Of a DNA stretch of 6,729 nucleotides, positions 1 through 5,788 are shown piece after piece. The DNA is taken from positions 1 through 6,729 of the forward strand of contig NZ_CALIBF010000158.1 of NCBI RefSeq assembly GCF_938045465.1, read 5' to 3'. Numbering within the stretch: the first letter of the stretch is position 1; each line of letters opens with the position of its first letter. The position numbers and the translations under genes are program-made. A model generated the notes under the pieces. That model made no database searches. It had not been told where the DNA came from and saw only the letters and a program-made list of their open reading frames with translations. The DNA is from an uncultured Campylobacter sp. (GTDB taxonomy: Bacteria; Campylobacterota; Campylobacteria; Campylobacterales; Campylobacteraceae).

Positions 1-703
1 TATCATAAAATTTCGGCAGGAATTTCTCCTCTTTCCAGCGCCGCAGATTATTCTCTAGCGCGATGATAAAATCCCCCAAAAGCCGCCTATTTTTGACGTC
101 CTGCACCGCGGCGATAACCAGCTCAAGCAGCGCCGTTAGCGCCGCTTCGTCGTAATCCATAAGCGAAAGATCGAAAATGCGGTCCATAAACACGAAAATC
201 TCGCGGCCATCTTTGATCTTTTTATCGCGGCGGATGATGATCTCGTCTATATAATCATCCATTTTGCGCTTTAGCTCGGCTTTTCGCGCAGTGTTTTCAA
301 AGTAAAATTTACGCTCGCAGCTGCGCTGCGCCAAGCTGCCGCCCGCGCCTTCAAATTTGACTACCAAATCCAGCTTATACGCAAAAAACGGCAGATTTGC
401 TTCAGCTAAAACCTCCTCCTCCGCGCTCTTTGCGATAAGCGGAATAATGGCCTCAAACTCCTCGCGCTCTAGCTCGTCTATCTCGGGCGCGTCAGCTCTA
501 AAGCTGTCCGCGCCGAAGTCGTGAAGGTAGAGCCTGATGCGCGATCCGCGGCACTCTACGCCCAAAAAATCAAAATACCCCTCTTGCACGCGACACCCCG
601 AATACGGCGCCTCGCCCTTGTACTGCGAGCCGAGCTTATCCCTAATCAGGCGCTTTAGCGCGTCTGAAATTTTGTCCGCTAGCGAAATTTGAGCTTCGTT
701 CAT
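1..703 (-). CDS. hypothetical protein, C-terminus cut by window edge
   Basis: An open frame reads from ATG at 703 to the left edge without a stop, giving 234 codons; the C-terminus lies outside. The start is supported by AAAAGGA six bases upstream. The protein begins MNEAQISLADKISDAL. It has no signal peptide or membrane segment and is highly charged, so it is probably cytoplasmic. Acidic stretches lie at about residues 72-84 and 93-102. A basic/acidic helical segment at about 138-165 contains RKAELKRKMDDYIDEIIIRR. A hydrophobic helix at about 186-203 and a charged tail follow. Three cysteines (37, 51, 129) form no metal motif. Codon use and AAATTT content match the neighbours to the right, so it looks native. 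It lies 89 bp downstream of the TauE-like gene on the same strand and could be co-transcribed. I recognise no family and assign no function. Confidence 0.75.
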   Translation of the reverse strand, partial: MNEAQISLADKISDALKRLIRDKLGSQYKGEAPYSGCRVQEGYFDFLGVECRGSRIRLYLHDFGADSFRADAPEIDELEREEFEAIIPLIAKSAEEEVLAEANLPFFAYKLDLVVKFEGAGGSLAQRSCERKFYFENTARKAELKRKMDDYIDEIIIRRDKKIKDGREIFVFMDRIFDLSLMDYDEAALTALLELVIAAVQDVKNRRLLGDFIIALENNLRRWKEEKFLPKFYD

Positions 704-709
704 TGACGA

Positions 710-716
710 TCCTTTT
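710..716 (-). promoter_or_regulatory. ribosome binding site of the left-edge gene
   Basis: Minus-strand AAAAGGA ends six bases before the ATG at 703. It fixes the start of this partial gene. Confidence 0.6.
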
Positions 717-792
717 AAATTTGAGTTAAATTTGCGGCAAGGCGCTGCGACTAAATTTAGATCCGATTTTAGCTTCGATTCGGCAAGCACGC

Positions 793-1533
793 CTAGCTCA
801 AAGCCAAAAATTTCCTAACCGTTATACAAAGTATCGTGACGATAAGTGCGATCATCCAGCGCTTTTGAGCTTTTTTGCCGATCCTGTGCGAGGTTTTGAC
901 GCCCGCATAAACGCCCGCTAGCGAGCCGACGCCGAGTAACGCGCCGATGTCGTAGTGCACGAGCCCGTGCGCGGAGAGGCTAATAAAGCCCGCGCTTGAG
1001 GAAAATATCACGAAAAACAGCCCCGTACTGACGGCCTTTTTGATGTCGTAGTTTAAAAAGCTGATCAAAATAGGCATCACGAATACCGCGCCGCCGATAC
1101 CCACGCTGATCGCCACGGCGCCGACGAACAGCCCCACGATAAAGAGCAAAATTTTAGATTCGTTGGGCTCGCCGGTGGGCTCGGTCGGGGTTTTGAAGAG
1201 TTTGATTAAATTTATGATCTGCACTAAAATGAGCGTGCCAAGTAGAAATTTTGAGGAGAAATATCTTACGATAAAGCCGCTGCTAAGCGCGCCGCAAAAG
1301 CCTCCGAGCCCCAGCACCAGCGCCGGCGCGACGTCTAGCATTTTGCTTTTAAAATTTACGAACGAGCCGAAAATCGAGCTGAAGATCATCTGCATGATGC
1401 TGATGCCGATGGCGTACTTGACGTCGTAGCCGAAGAGCATCATCACGGGCACCACGACCGTGCCGCCGCCGATGCCGAAAAATCCGCTGATAAAGCCTAC
1501 GCAGGCGCCGATTAAAATGTATTCAAAAAACAT
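793..1533 (-). CDS. TauE/SafE family membrane protein (putative sulfite/anion exporter)
   Basis: The protein has 246 residues, normal for this family. It is almost entirely hydrophobic, with about seven or eight membrane segments in two halves. Each half carries the family's glycine-rich motif. The first is GFFGIGGGTVVVP at residues 17-29; the second is SVGIGGAVFVMP at 143-154. A hydrophilic loop (about 112-127, rich in K, T, P and E) separates the halves, as expected for this internally duplicated fold. Family members sit in the cytoplasmic membrane, and some export sulfite, sulfoacetate or other small sulfur-containing anions; many have no known substrate. Nothing beside it is a sulfur-metabolism gene, so the substrate is open. 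The start is supported by AAGGAA five bases upstream. Codon use matches its neighbours. The family call is firm and the transport role is inferred. Confidence 0.9.
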   Translation of the reverse strand: MFFEYILIGACVGFISGFFGIGGGTVVVPVMMLFGYDVKYAIGISIMQMIFSSIFGSFVNFKSKMLDVAPALVLGLGGFCGALSSGFIVRYFSSKFLLGTLILVQIINLIKLFKTPTEPTGEPNESKILLFIVGLFVGAVAISVGIGGAVFVMPILISFLNYDIKKAVSTGLFFVIFSSSAGFISLSAHGLVHYDIGALLGVGSLAGVYAGVKTSHRIGKKAQKRWMIALIVTILCITVRKFLALS

Positions 1534-1538
1534 CCGTA

Positions 1539-1544
1539 TTCCTT
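1539..1544 (-). promoter_or_regulatory. ribosome binding site of the TauE-like gene
   Basis: Minus-strand AAGGAA lies five bases before the ATG at 1533 and supports that start. Confidence 0.6.
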
Positions 1545-1602
1545 ATTTCAGCCCATTTGATCTCTCTGAATTTCGCTTTTTGCAGCTTGTAATTAAAATT
1601 AT

Positions 1603-1647
1603 CGCTTGCAAGCGTCTAAATTTAGGCGCGAAATTTAGCAAATTTAA
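1603..1647. repeat. palindrome cluster between two minus-strand genes
   Basis: CGCTTGCAAGCG (1603-1614) is a perfect 12-bp palindrome. It overlaps a second near-perfect palindrome, GCGTCTAAATTTAGGCGC (1612-1629, one mismatched pair). Two further AAATTTA copies follow up to about 1647. The cluster lies just downstream of the gene ending at 1651. It could form short hairpins, but no clean stem followed by a T-run is visible, so a terminator role is only possible. Confidence 0.45.
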
Positions 1648-1650
1648 AGC

Positions 1651-2334
1651 TTAGAGCCGTTTTGCTTCGCGTATCCATTCGCAGTAACGCTCGCGCGAAA
1701 TTTTTACGTTTTCATATCGTAAGGTGTCCGCGCGAAAGCATTTTAGGCTCAGTTCATTACCCTCAAAGCCCGCAAAATCAGCCTGCTCGTAGATGTCGTA
1801 ACCGCTCTGCATGCAGTCTAAAACGTCTACATATCTCTGCTCTTCACTCATCGGCTCGGCAAAGCTTACCAAATGCACGCCGTTTGGAGCGCCCCAGTAG
1901 CAGCCGCTCGCGGCCAGCGCGTCCCAACCCCGCAGATAGTGCACGCCATCCCAAATGAAGCTCTCCTTGCCGTCTAGCCAGGCGTCCGGCACGAAGCGCA
2001 TGATCTGCGCTGAGGCTAGATCAAGCACGCTGTAGCCGTATAGATCCTGGCGAAAAACGAGGTAAAATTTGCCGTCTGCGTGGCGGATTAGGCTAAAAAA
2101 TTCCGCCCGATCGTCTATACAGCGCCAGCTTTTTATCTGCGCTTTGTGAGTATCAAACAGCGTGTATTCGCCGCCGCTAAAGCTTGCCGTGCTGGGCCCA
2201 TATGCGTCCTTTACGATCTCATATCCGCTACCCAAATTTATCGTTTGGCACCGGGTAAAATTTCGCCCCTCGAAAAGAGTTTCCGCCTGTTTGATGCGCG
2301 CTTGGTACTGCGCGGAATTTACGGCGTTTGCCAT
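1651..2334 (-). CDS. conserved-looking hypothetical protein, aromatic-rich
   Basis: The product has 227 residues, starting MANAVNSAQYQARIKQAETL. The frame stays open upstream to 2508, but ATG at 2334 is chosen because AAGGAA precedes it by six bases and the upstream peptide looks non-coding. After a short helical start (1-22) the protein is rich in Y, W, F and G, with alternating short hydrophobic stretches that suggest beta structure. Examples are KFYLVFRQDLYGYSVLDL (89-106), ESFIWDGVHYLRGWDAL (124-140) and SGCYWGAPNGVHLVSF (143-158). From memory, the IW..VHY...GCYWG.P pattern resembles an uncharacterised protein group found in several bacterial phyla; I cannot verify this here. Six cysteines (29, 72, 145, 174, 199, 218) form no clear metal site. 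There is no signal peptide or membrane segment, so it is probably cytoplasmic. It lies 117 bp upstream of the TauE-like gene on the same strand. The function is unknown. Confidence 0.8.
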   Translation of the reverse strand: MANAVNSAQYQARIKQAETLFEGRNFTRCQTINLGSGYEIVKDAYGPSTASFSGGEYTLFDTHKAQIKSWRCIDDRAEFFSLIRHADGKFYLVFRQDLYGYSVLDLASAQIMRFVPDAWLDGKESFIWDGVHYLRGWDALAASGCYWGAPNGVHLVSFAEPMSEEQRYVDVLDCMQSGYDIYEQADFAGFEGNELSLKCFRADTLRYENVKISRERYCEWIREAKRL

Positions 2335-2340
2335 CGTGCG

Positions 2341-2346
2341 TTCCTT
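2341..2346 (-). promoter_or_regulatory. ribosome binding site deciding the start at 2334
   Basis: Minus-strand AAGGAA is six bases upstream of ATG 2334. It argues for this start over the open-frame ATG at 2508, which has no comparable site. Confidence 0.6.
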
Positions 2347-2644
2347 AAAAATTTTATGAAGACAAGTTGAATTTTGCACTACCGCCAACGGCTCTCGCTT
2401 CTTAATTTCATCCGAACCGAATAAACTTAGCCTCGCAGGGCGGCAAAATTTGACCGCTAGGCGGCAGAGCTCAAGCATTTGGCGGCAACCTACAACTACT
2501 AAGTGCAATTCGCGTAAATGCTATGCACCCGCGCCTAAATTTTGCCATCGCCTTGCCAATTTTTTAAAATTTACCTGCAGTTTCGGCGCTCTGCGAATAC
2601 TTGCGATACCGCGCCGCCTTTAAATGCTAGCGCACAAGGGCCTG

Positions 2645-2757
2645 AAATTTTACGATATTTAAAATTCCGCGACATTTTAAAATTTCACGAAAATCCGAAA
2701 TTCCGCGAGTATTTGAAATTTCGCAACCTTTAAATTTCGCTAGCGCCTTAAATTTTA
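2645..2757. repeat. degenerate 18-bp tandem repeat built on AAATT(C/T)CGCGA
   Basis: A core close to AAATTCCGCGA recurs at 2662, 2680, 2698 and 2716, exactly 18 bp apart. Weaker copies begin at 2645 (17 bp before), 2732 (16 bp after) and 2750 (18 bp after that). This gives about seven units in 113 bp, each centred on AAATTT or AAATTC. The copies differ from one another, so this looks like an old or constrained array rather than a fresh duplication. The period is a multiple of three; read on the plus strand it gives a six-residue pattern, (L/P)KF(R/H)(D/E/N)x. Confidence 0.75.
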
Positions 2758-2786
2758 TCCAATGCAGACAGACAAACTGCACAGAC

Positions 2787-2799
2787 GAGCGGACCGCTC
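2787..2799. repeat. short inverted repeat downstream of the flotillin-like gene
   Basis: GAGCGG-A-CCGCTC is a perfect inverted repeat with six-base arms, about 58 bp past the flotillin-like stop. It could fold into a five-pair hairpin, but in the minus direction it is followed by GTCTGTGCAG rather than a T-run. It is therefore not a typical intrinsic terminator. Confidence 0.4.
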
Positions 2800-2856
2800 A
2801 AATTTGTTCGCCCGCGCGGTGCCGCTAGCGATTTTACTCGCCCAAGACTGCGAATA

Positions 2857-4281
2857 TTACTCGGATCTATCCCCCTCCTTGGCGCCCGAAATTTTATCCA
2901 GCACCTTTTTGCCGACCTCGCTTTGATTTAGCGCTTCGAGCATCGCAGCTAGCTGTGCGCCGCCCTTAGCGCTTAAAATTTCGCCGAATTTGCTCATCCC
3001 CTCGCCCACGCTGCCTTCGTTTGCGATGATCTTAAGATCCGCCGCGCTTAGCGCCTTGGCCTGCTCCAGGCCGATGTCGCGGTTCGCTTCGATCTGTTTG
3101 ATTGAGATCAGATAGGTCTGATAGCCCTGATTTTCGCCGATCTCGCGCGCGAGCTCGATCTGTGCGTTTACGGGCGCGAGCTCCTTCAGCCTAAGCGCCT
3201 CGGCCTCGGCAGAGCCTATCTTTAGCGTGCCCTGCGCTTCTTTATCCTTCATCTCCAAAAGCGCCGCGGCGGCGAGAAACTGCTTCTCTTTATCGCCCTG
3301 CGCTACTAAAATTTGATTTTCCCTGATCGCTTCGGCGTCGCGGATCTTGGCGTTTTTACGCGCTTCGGCGTCGATCTCGATCTTGCGCTGCTCCTGCTCT
3401 GCCTTTACGATCTCCACTTGCTTTTTGATCTCGGCCTGCTTGACGTCGTTTACCCGCACGACCTCCATCGCCTTTTCCTGCGTGATCTTTTGCTGATCCT
3501 TGATGAGCTGCTCGGCCTGCTCCTTTGAGATCGCGACTTCGCGCTCGTTTTCGACGGTCTTAAGGCCCACCATCTTATTGGCTTCCTGCTGGCGCACTTC
3601 GGTTGCCTGCGCGGCTTCGATCTCGGCGATTTGAGCGAGCTTGGTGTTGTTTGCGACCTCGACGCGGCTTTCCTTTTCGATCTGGGATTTTTTCTTCTCC
3701 ATGATGTTAAAGATAACCTTGCTGCCGCTGCTATCGCGGATATCCATCAGCTCGATGTTTTTAACGGGCTCGATACCCCAGTTTTGCAGCTGCGTCTTTA
3801 CCGCCTTGGTAAAATCATCCCCGAGCTCGGAGCGGATCTGCAAGATGTCCTCAAGCACGCGACTTGAGAGGATCGAGCGGATCGAGCCTTGGATGATGTT
3901 TGTGAGCTGGTTATTCAGATCTTGAAAATTATTGACGCGCTGGGCGGCCAAATTTGAATCCATAATCCTAAAAAACGCCGTGATATCGACGACAAAAGGA
4001 AGCCTGCCCAGATCATATGCCTCGTAATCCTCGATCTTGATACTAAAAACAGAGACGGGCAAAACGATCTTCGTAACGCCCAGCACCGGCACCCAGCTTG
4101 GAAATTCATAGTAGCTGTTGCCGTTACCGGTGTCTTTGCCGTAGCTCGTCGTCTTGCGAGCACTCTGGACGATATGCACTTCGTTCGTCTCCACTATGCG
4201 CCTGAAAAACAGCGGCACGATGATAAAAAGCACCACTAAAATCCCAGCGGCGGCGCCTATTAAATACAAAATTTCATCCAT
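2857..4281 (-). CDS. flotillin-like SPFH/band 7 membrane protein
   Basis: The protein has 474 residues. An N-terminal membrane anchor (about 4-26, with LIGAAAGILVVLFIIVPLFF) is followed by an SPFH/band 7 domain (about 28-200). Within it are the conserved-type stretches VDITAFFRI (98-106) and VLEDILQIRSELGDDF (142-157). Next comes a long alanine-, glutamate- and lysine-rich coiled coil (about 195-365) with recurring AEA/EIE-type heptads. A C-terminal part (about 366-474) ends in small-residue helices. This order is that of bacterial flotillins (YqiK/FloT group), which form oligomers on the inner face of the membrane and organise membrane microdomains. They are often encoded beside an NfeD-type protein; none is visible here. 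In Campylobacter jejuni another SPFH protein, Cj0268c, affects adhesion to host cells; orthology is not established. The start is supported by a strong AAGGAG five bases upstream. The gene is transcribed away from the solute-binding gene. Confidence 0.92.
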   Translation of the reverse strand: MDEILYLIGAAAGILVVLFIIVPLFFRRIVETNEVHIVQSARKTTSYGKDTGNGNSYYEFPSWVPVLGVTKIVLPVSVFSIKIEDYEAYDLGRLPFVVDITAFFRIMDSNLAAQRVNNFQDLNNQLTNIIQGSIRSILSSRVLEDILQIRSELGDDFTKAVKTQLQNWGIEPVKNIELMDIRDSSGSKVIFNIMEKKKSQIEKESRVEVANNTKLAQIAEIEAAQATEVRQQEANKMVGLKTVENEREVAISKEQAEQLIKDQQKITQEKAMEVVRVNDVKQAEIKKQVEIVKAEQEQRKIEIDAEARKNAKIRDAEAIRENQILVAQGDKEKQFLAAAALLEMKDKEAQGTLKIGSAEAEALRLKELAPVNAQIELAREIGENQGYQTYLISIKQIEANRDIGLEQAKALSAADLKIIANEGSVGEGMSKFGEILSAKGGAQLAAMLEALNQSEVGKKVLDKISGAKEGDRSE

Positions 4282-4286
4282 TTTCT

Positions 4287-4292
4287 CTCCTT
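4287..4292 (-). promoter_or_regulatory. strong ribosome binding site of the flotillin-like gene
   Basis: Minus-strand AAGGAG ends five bases before ATG 4281, a close match to the anti-Shine-Dalgarno core. Confidence 0.7.
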
Positions 4293-4315
4293 CAAAAATG
4301 CTAAATTTAAAATGG

Positions 4316-4321
4316 ATTATA
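4316..4321 (-). promoter_or_regulatory. probable -10 box for the flotillin-like gene
   Basis: The minus strand reads TTTTTATATAAT, with a perfect TATAAT at 4321-4316, about 34 bases before the start codon. No TTGACA-like -35 lies at the usual distance; the upstream DNA is instead T-rich (TTATTATTTTTC). That matches the known vegetative promoters of Campylobacter, which rely on an extended -10 and T-rich upstream DNA. Transcription would begin near 4308. Confidence 0.5.
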
Positions 4322-4395
4322 TAAAAATTTACTTTGAAAAATAATAAATGATCGCAACGGCGGCGGTTAAAATTTACGCAATTTTAATGAGATTT

Positions 4396-4405
4396 TATGT
4401 AATAT
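4396..4405 (+). promoter_or_regulatory. possible -10 region for the solute-binding gene
   Basis: TATGTAATAT, preceded by TTT, lies about 36 bases upstream of the start at 4441 and partly resembles an extended -10. No -35 is visible. This is the best candidate in the divergent region on this strand, but it is imperfect. Confidence 0.3.
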
Positions 4406-4430
4406 CGCAGCGTATATTTCAATACCTTTT

Positions 4431-4435
4431 AGGAG
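4431..4435 (+). promoter_or_regulatory. ribosome binding site deciding the start at 4441
   Basis: AGGAG lies five bases before ATG 4441. The open frame extends back to an ATG at 4348, but only 4441 has this site and places a signal peptide at the N-terminus. Confidence 0.75.
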
Positions 4436-4440
4436 AAAAA

Positions 4441-5460
4441 ATGAAAAAATTTTTACTACTGCTTTTGGCGGGTGCGCTTTTTGCGAGCGCGGCAGAGCTT
4501 AGAACTATCAAGGATATGGACGGAGCTGAGGTCAAAATCCCCGCAAAAGTTGAGCGCATCGCGGCACTCTGGCACTCGAACAATCAAATTTTACTGGCTC
4601 TGGGCGGAGCGGATAAGATCGTCGCTACCACCGATAATATCAGCAAAAACGCATGGTTTCTTAAAATTTATCCGCGCCTAGCGCAGATCCCAGTACTGCT
4701 AAAAAATAACGACGTAAATTTAGAGGAGCTGATGAGCCGTAACCCCGACGTAGTCATCATCTCAACCGCACTGGCGGGCGAAAATTTAGCTAAGCAGGGC
4801 TTTACCGTTTTAAAGGCGAGCTTTAGCGATTACGAGCAGATGAGGCGCAGCATCAGGATGTGCGGCGATATGCTAGGCGGCGACGCGCCGCAAAGAGCGA
4901 AGGATCTGATCGCAAATCTCGATAAAAATATCGCTTTGGTTAGCGGCCGCACCGCAAATTTAAGCCCCGACAAGCGCCCGCGCGTCCTTCACATCGTAGG
5001 CGGAAGCGATCTTTTAAAGATCGACGGCAAGGGCACGCTGATCGACTCGTGGATAGAGCTGGCTGGCGGAACGAATGCGATCACCGCCACAAAAGGTCCG
5101 ATGAAAACCATCACTGCCGAGGAGATCATCGCTAGCAACCCGCAGATCATAATCGTGGGCGGCGATCACAACGAAGATGCGGTAGAGAAGATCAAATCAA
5201 GCCCGGTTTACAGCGGTACGGATGCGGTCAAAAACGGACGCGTTTACGGCAATCCGCGCGGAGTTTTCAACTGGGATCGATACGGCGCGGATACGGTGCT
5301 TCAAATTTTATGGGCGGCGAAAACCATCCAGCCCGAGCTTTTTACTGACATCGACGTAAAAGCCGAAACGAAGGCGTTTTATAAAAAATTTATGAATTAC
5401 GAGCTAAGCGACGCGGAATTTGGATATATTTTAAAAGGACTTAACCCGGAGGGTAAATAA
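4441..5460 (+). CDS. periplasmic solute-binding protein, Fe/B12/nickel-type ABC importer
   Basis: The protein has 339 residues. It starts MKKFLLLLLAGALFASAAEL, a Sec signal peptide with probable cleavage after A17 or A18 and no lipobox cysteine, so the mature protein should be free in the periplasm. It follows the Peripla_BP_2 layout of iron-siderophore, haem, cobalamin and nickel binders. There is an early KVERIAALWHSNNQILLALG (36-55), then NLEELMSRNPDVVI (93-106), a long linking helix (about 129-165), and a second lobe with TAEEIIASNPQIIIVGG (225-241) and GRVYGNPRGVFNWDRYG (266-282). The stretch ending DRYGADTVLQILWAAK (279-294) resembles epsilonproteobacterial and anaerobe members. The ligand cannot be read from sequence; iron complex, nickel/cobalt complex or a corrinoid are all possible. 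Permease and ATPase genes, usually adjacent, are absent. The sequence just downstream is non-coding and may be foreign. Confidence 0.88.
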   Translation: MKKFLLLLLAGALFASAAELRTIKDMDGAEVKIPAKVERIAALWHSNNQILLALGGADKIVATTDNISKNAWFLKIYPRLAQIPVLLKNNDVNLEELMSRNPDVVIISTALAGENLAKQGFTVLKASFSDYEQMRRSIRMCGDMLGGDAPQRAKDLIANLDKNIALVSGRTANLSPDKRPRVLHIVGGSDLLKIDGKGTLIDSWIELAGGTNAITATKGPMKTITAEEIIASNPQIIIVGGDHNEDAVEKIKSSPVYSGTDAVKNGRVYGNPRGVFNWDRYGADTVLQILWAAKTIQPELFTDIDVKAETKAFYKKFMNYELSDAEFGYILKGLNPEGK

Positions 5461-5788
5461 GACGCAGTGCCGAAGCAACGGCGTCAGCGCCGCACCTAGC
5501 AGGCAGTATCCGTACCGAATGCTCATCGTGTAGTAGGCGGCAGATACATCGGCACAGAATGTTTCATTGTGCGGCGGCACATCGGTGCCGAGCAGACTGC
5601 CTGTCCTATCTCGACACCAGATATACAAATCGTCTAGTCATACGGGCGAGCGGCGTCGTATCGTCAAAATAAGCGGCACTATCTCGCATTTTGGCGCGTT
5701 GAAGTGCGGATGCCGCCCGCATAAAGCGCAGATCTCATCGTTGCTCGGCGAGTCGATACCCGAATGAGTGGCGTCACTGTCACATTAT
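5461..5788. other. GC-rich segment without a convincing gene, next to a junction
   Basis: This starts directly after the solute-binding stop codon and ends where pdxS homology stops. It has none of the AAATTT sites that mark the left part. No frame has a start with a ribosome site and a credible protein. The minus strand has a start-less 48-codon frame (5641-5784) with a CALC motif, then an in-frame TGA, then an open frame running to 5431. Several inverted repeats are present: a bulged GACG...CGTC pair at 5461-5485, and nested hairpins between 5500 and 5603. It may be native non-coding DNA, a decayed element or part of a joined third fragment. Confidence 0.5.
5500..5603. repeat. nested inverted repeats, possible structured RNA or DNA element
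   Basis: CAGGCAGT (5500-5507) is complementary to ACTGCCTG (5596-5603). Between these arms lie two consecutive hairpins. The first pairs GCACA-ga-ATG (5552-5561) with CATTGTGC (5565-5572), with a three-base loop and a two-base bulge. The second, CGGCAC-ATCG-GTGCCG (5575-5590), is a perfect six-pair stem with a four-base loop. The layout could fold as a long closing stem over two stem-loops. No known RNA family is recognised and no T-run follows. Confidence 0.4.

Larger units (their letters stand above)
2335..2856. other. long intergenic region without a convincing gene
   Basis: These 522 bases separate two minus-strand genes. Open frames here (minus 2335-2508; plus 2542-2733) lack ribosome sites and have low-complexity or arginine- and cysteine-rich translations, so they are not called. 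The stretch holds many AAATTT sites, three copies of the palindrome GCTAGC, the 18-bp tandem repeat at 2645-2757 and an inverted repeat at 2787-2799. The promoter of the gene starting at 2334 is presumably within it, but no clear -10 stands out. No tRNA or known RNA was recognised. Confidence 0.6.

Noticed and set aside
2335..2508. N-terminal extension of the 1651-2334 gene to ATG 2508
   Set aside because: The extra 58 residues look like translated intergenic DNA, have no ribosome site, and bypass a good AAGGAA-ATG start at 2334.
2542..2733. Plus-strand 63-codon frame with a KFR-type hexapeptide repeat
   Set aside because: There is no ribosome site, the translation is low-complexity, and the repeat is better explained as non-coding DNA with an 18-bp period.
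2640..2760. CRISPR array
   Set aside because: Units are 18 bp end to end, diverged and without unique spacers; no cas gene is present.
2787..2799. Intrinsic terminator for the flotillin-like gene
   Set aside because: The stem is short and no T-run follows in the direction of transcription.
3313..3925. Several plus-strand frames opposite the flotillin-like gene
   Set aside because: They are antisense shadows of its coiled-coil codons, rich in Leu and Asp, with no start signals.
4330..4360. Possible Fur box in the divergent promoter region
   Set aside because: The AT-rich run AAATAATAAATGATC only loosely resembles the consensus and lacks a convincing inverted repeat.
4348..4440. Upstream ATG 4348 for the solute-binding protein
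   Set aside because: It would bury the signal peptide 31 residues into the protein; ATG 4441 has AGGAG at ideal spacing and a classic MKK signal start.
5461..5485. Intrinsic terminator of the solute-binding gene
   Set aside because: The pairing is bulged and is followed by GC-rich sequence, not a T-run.
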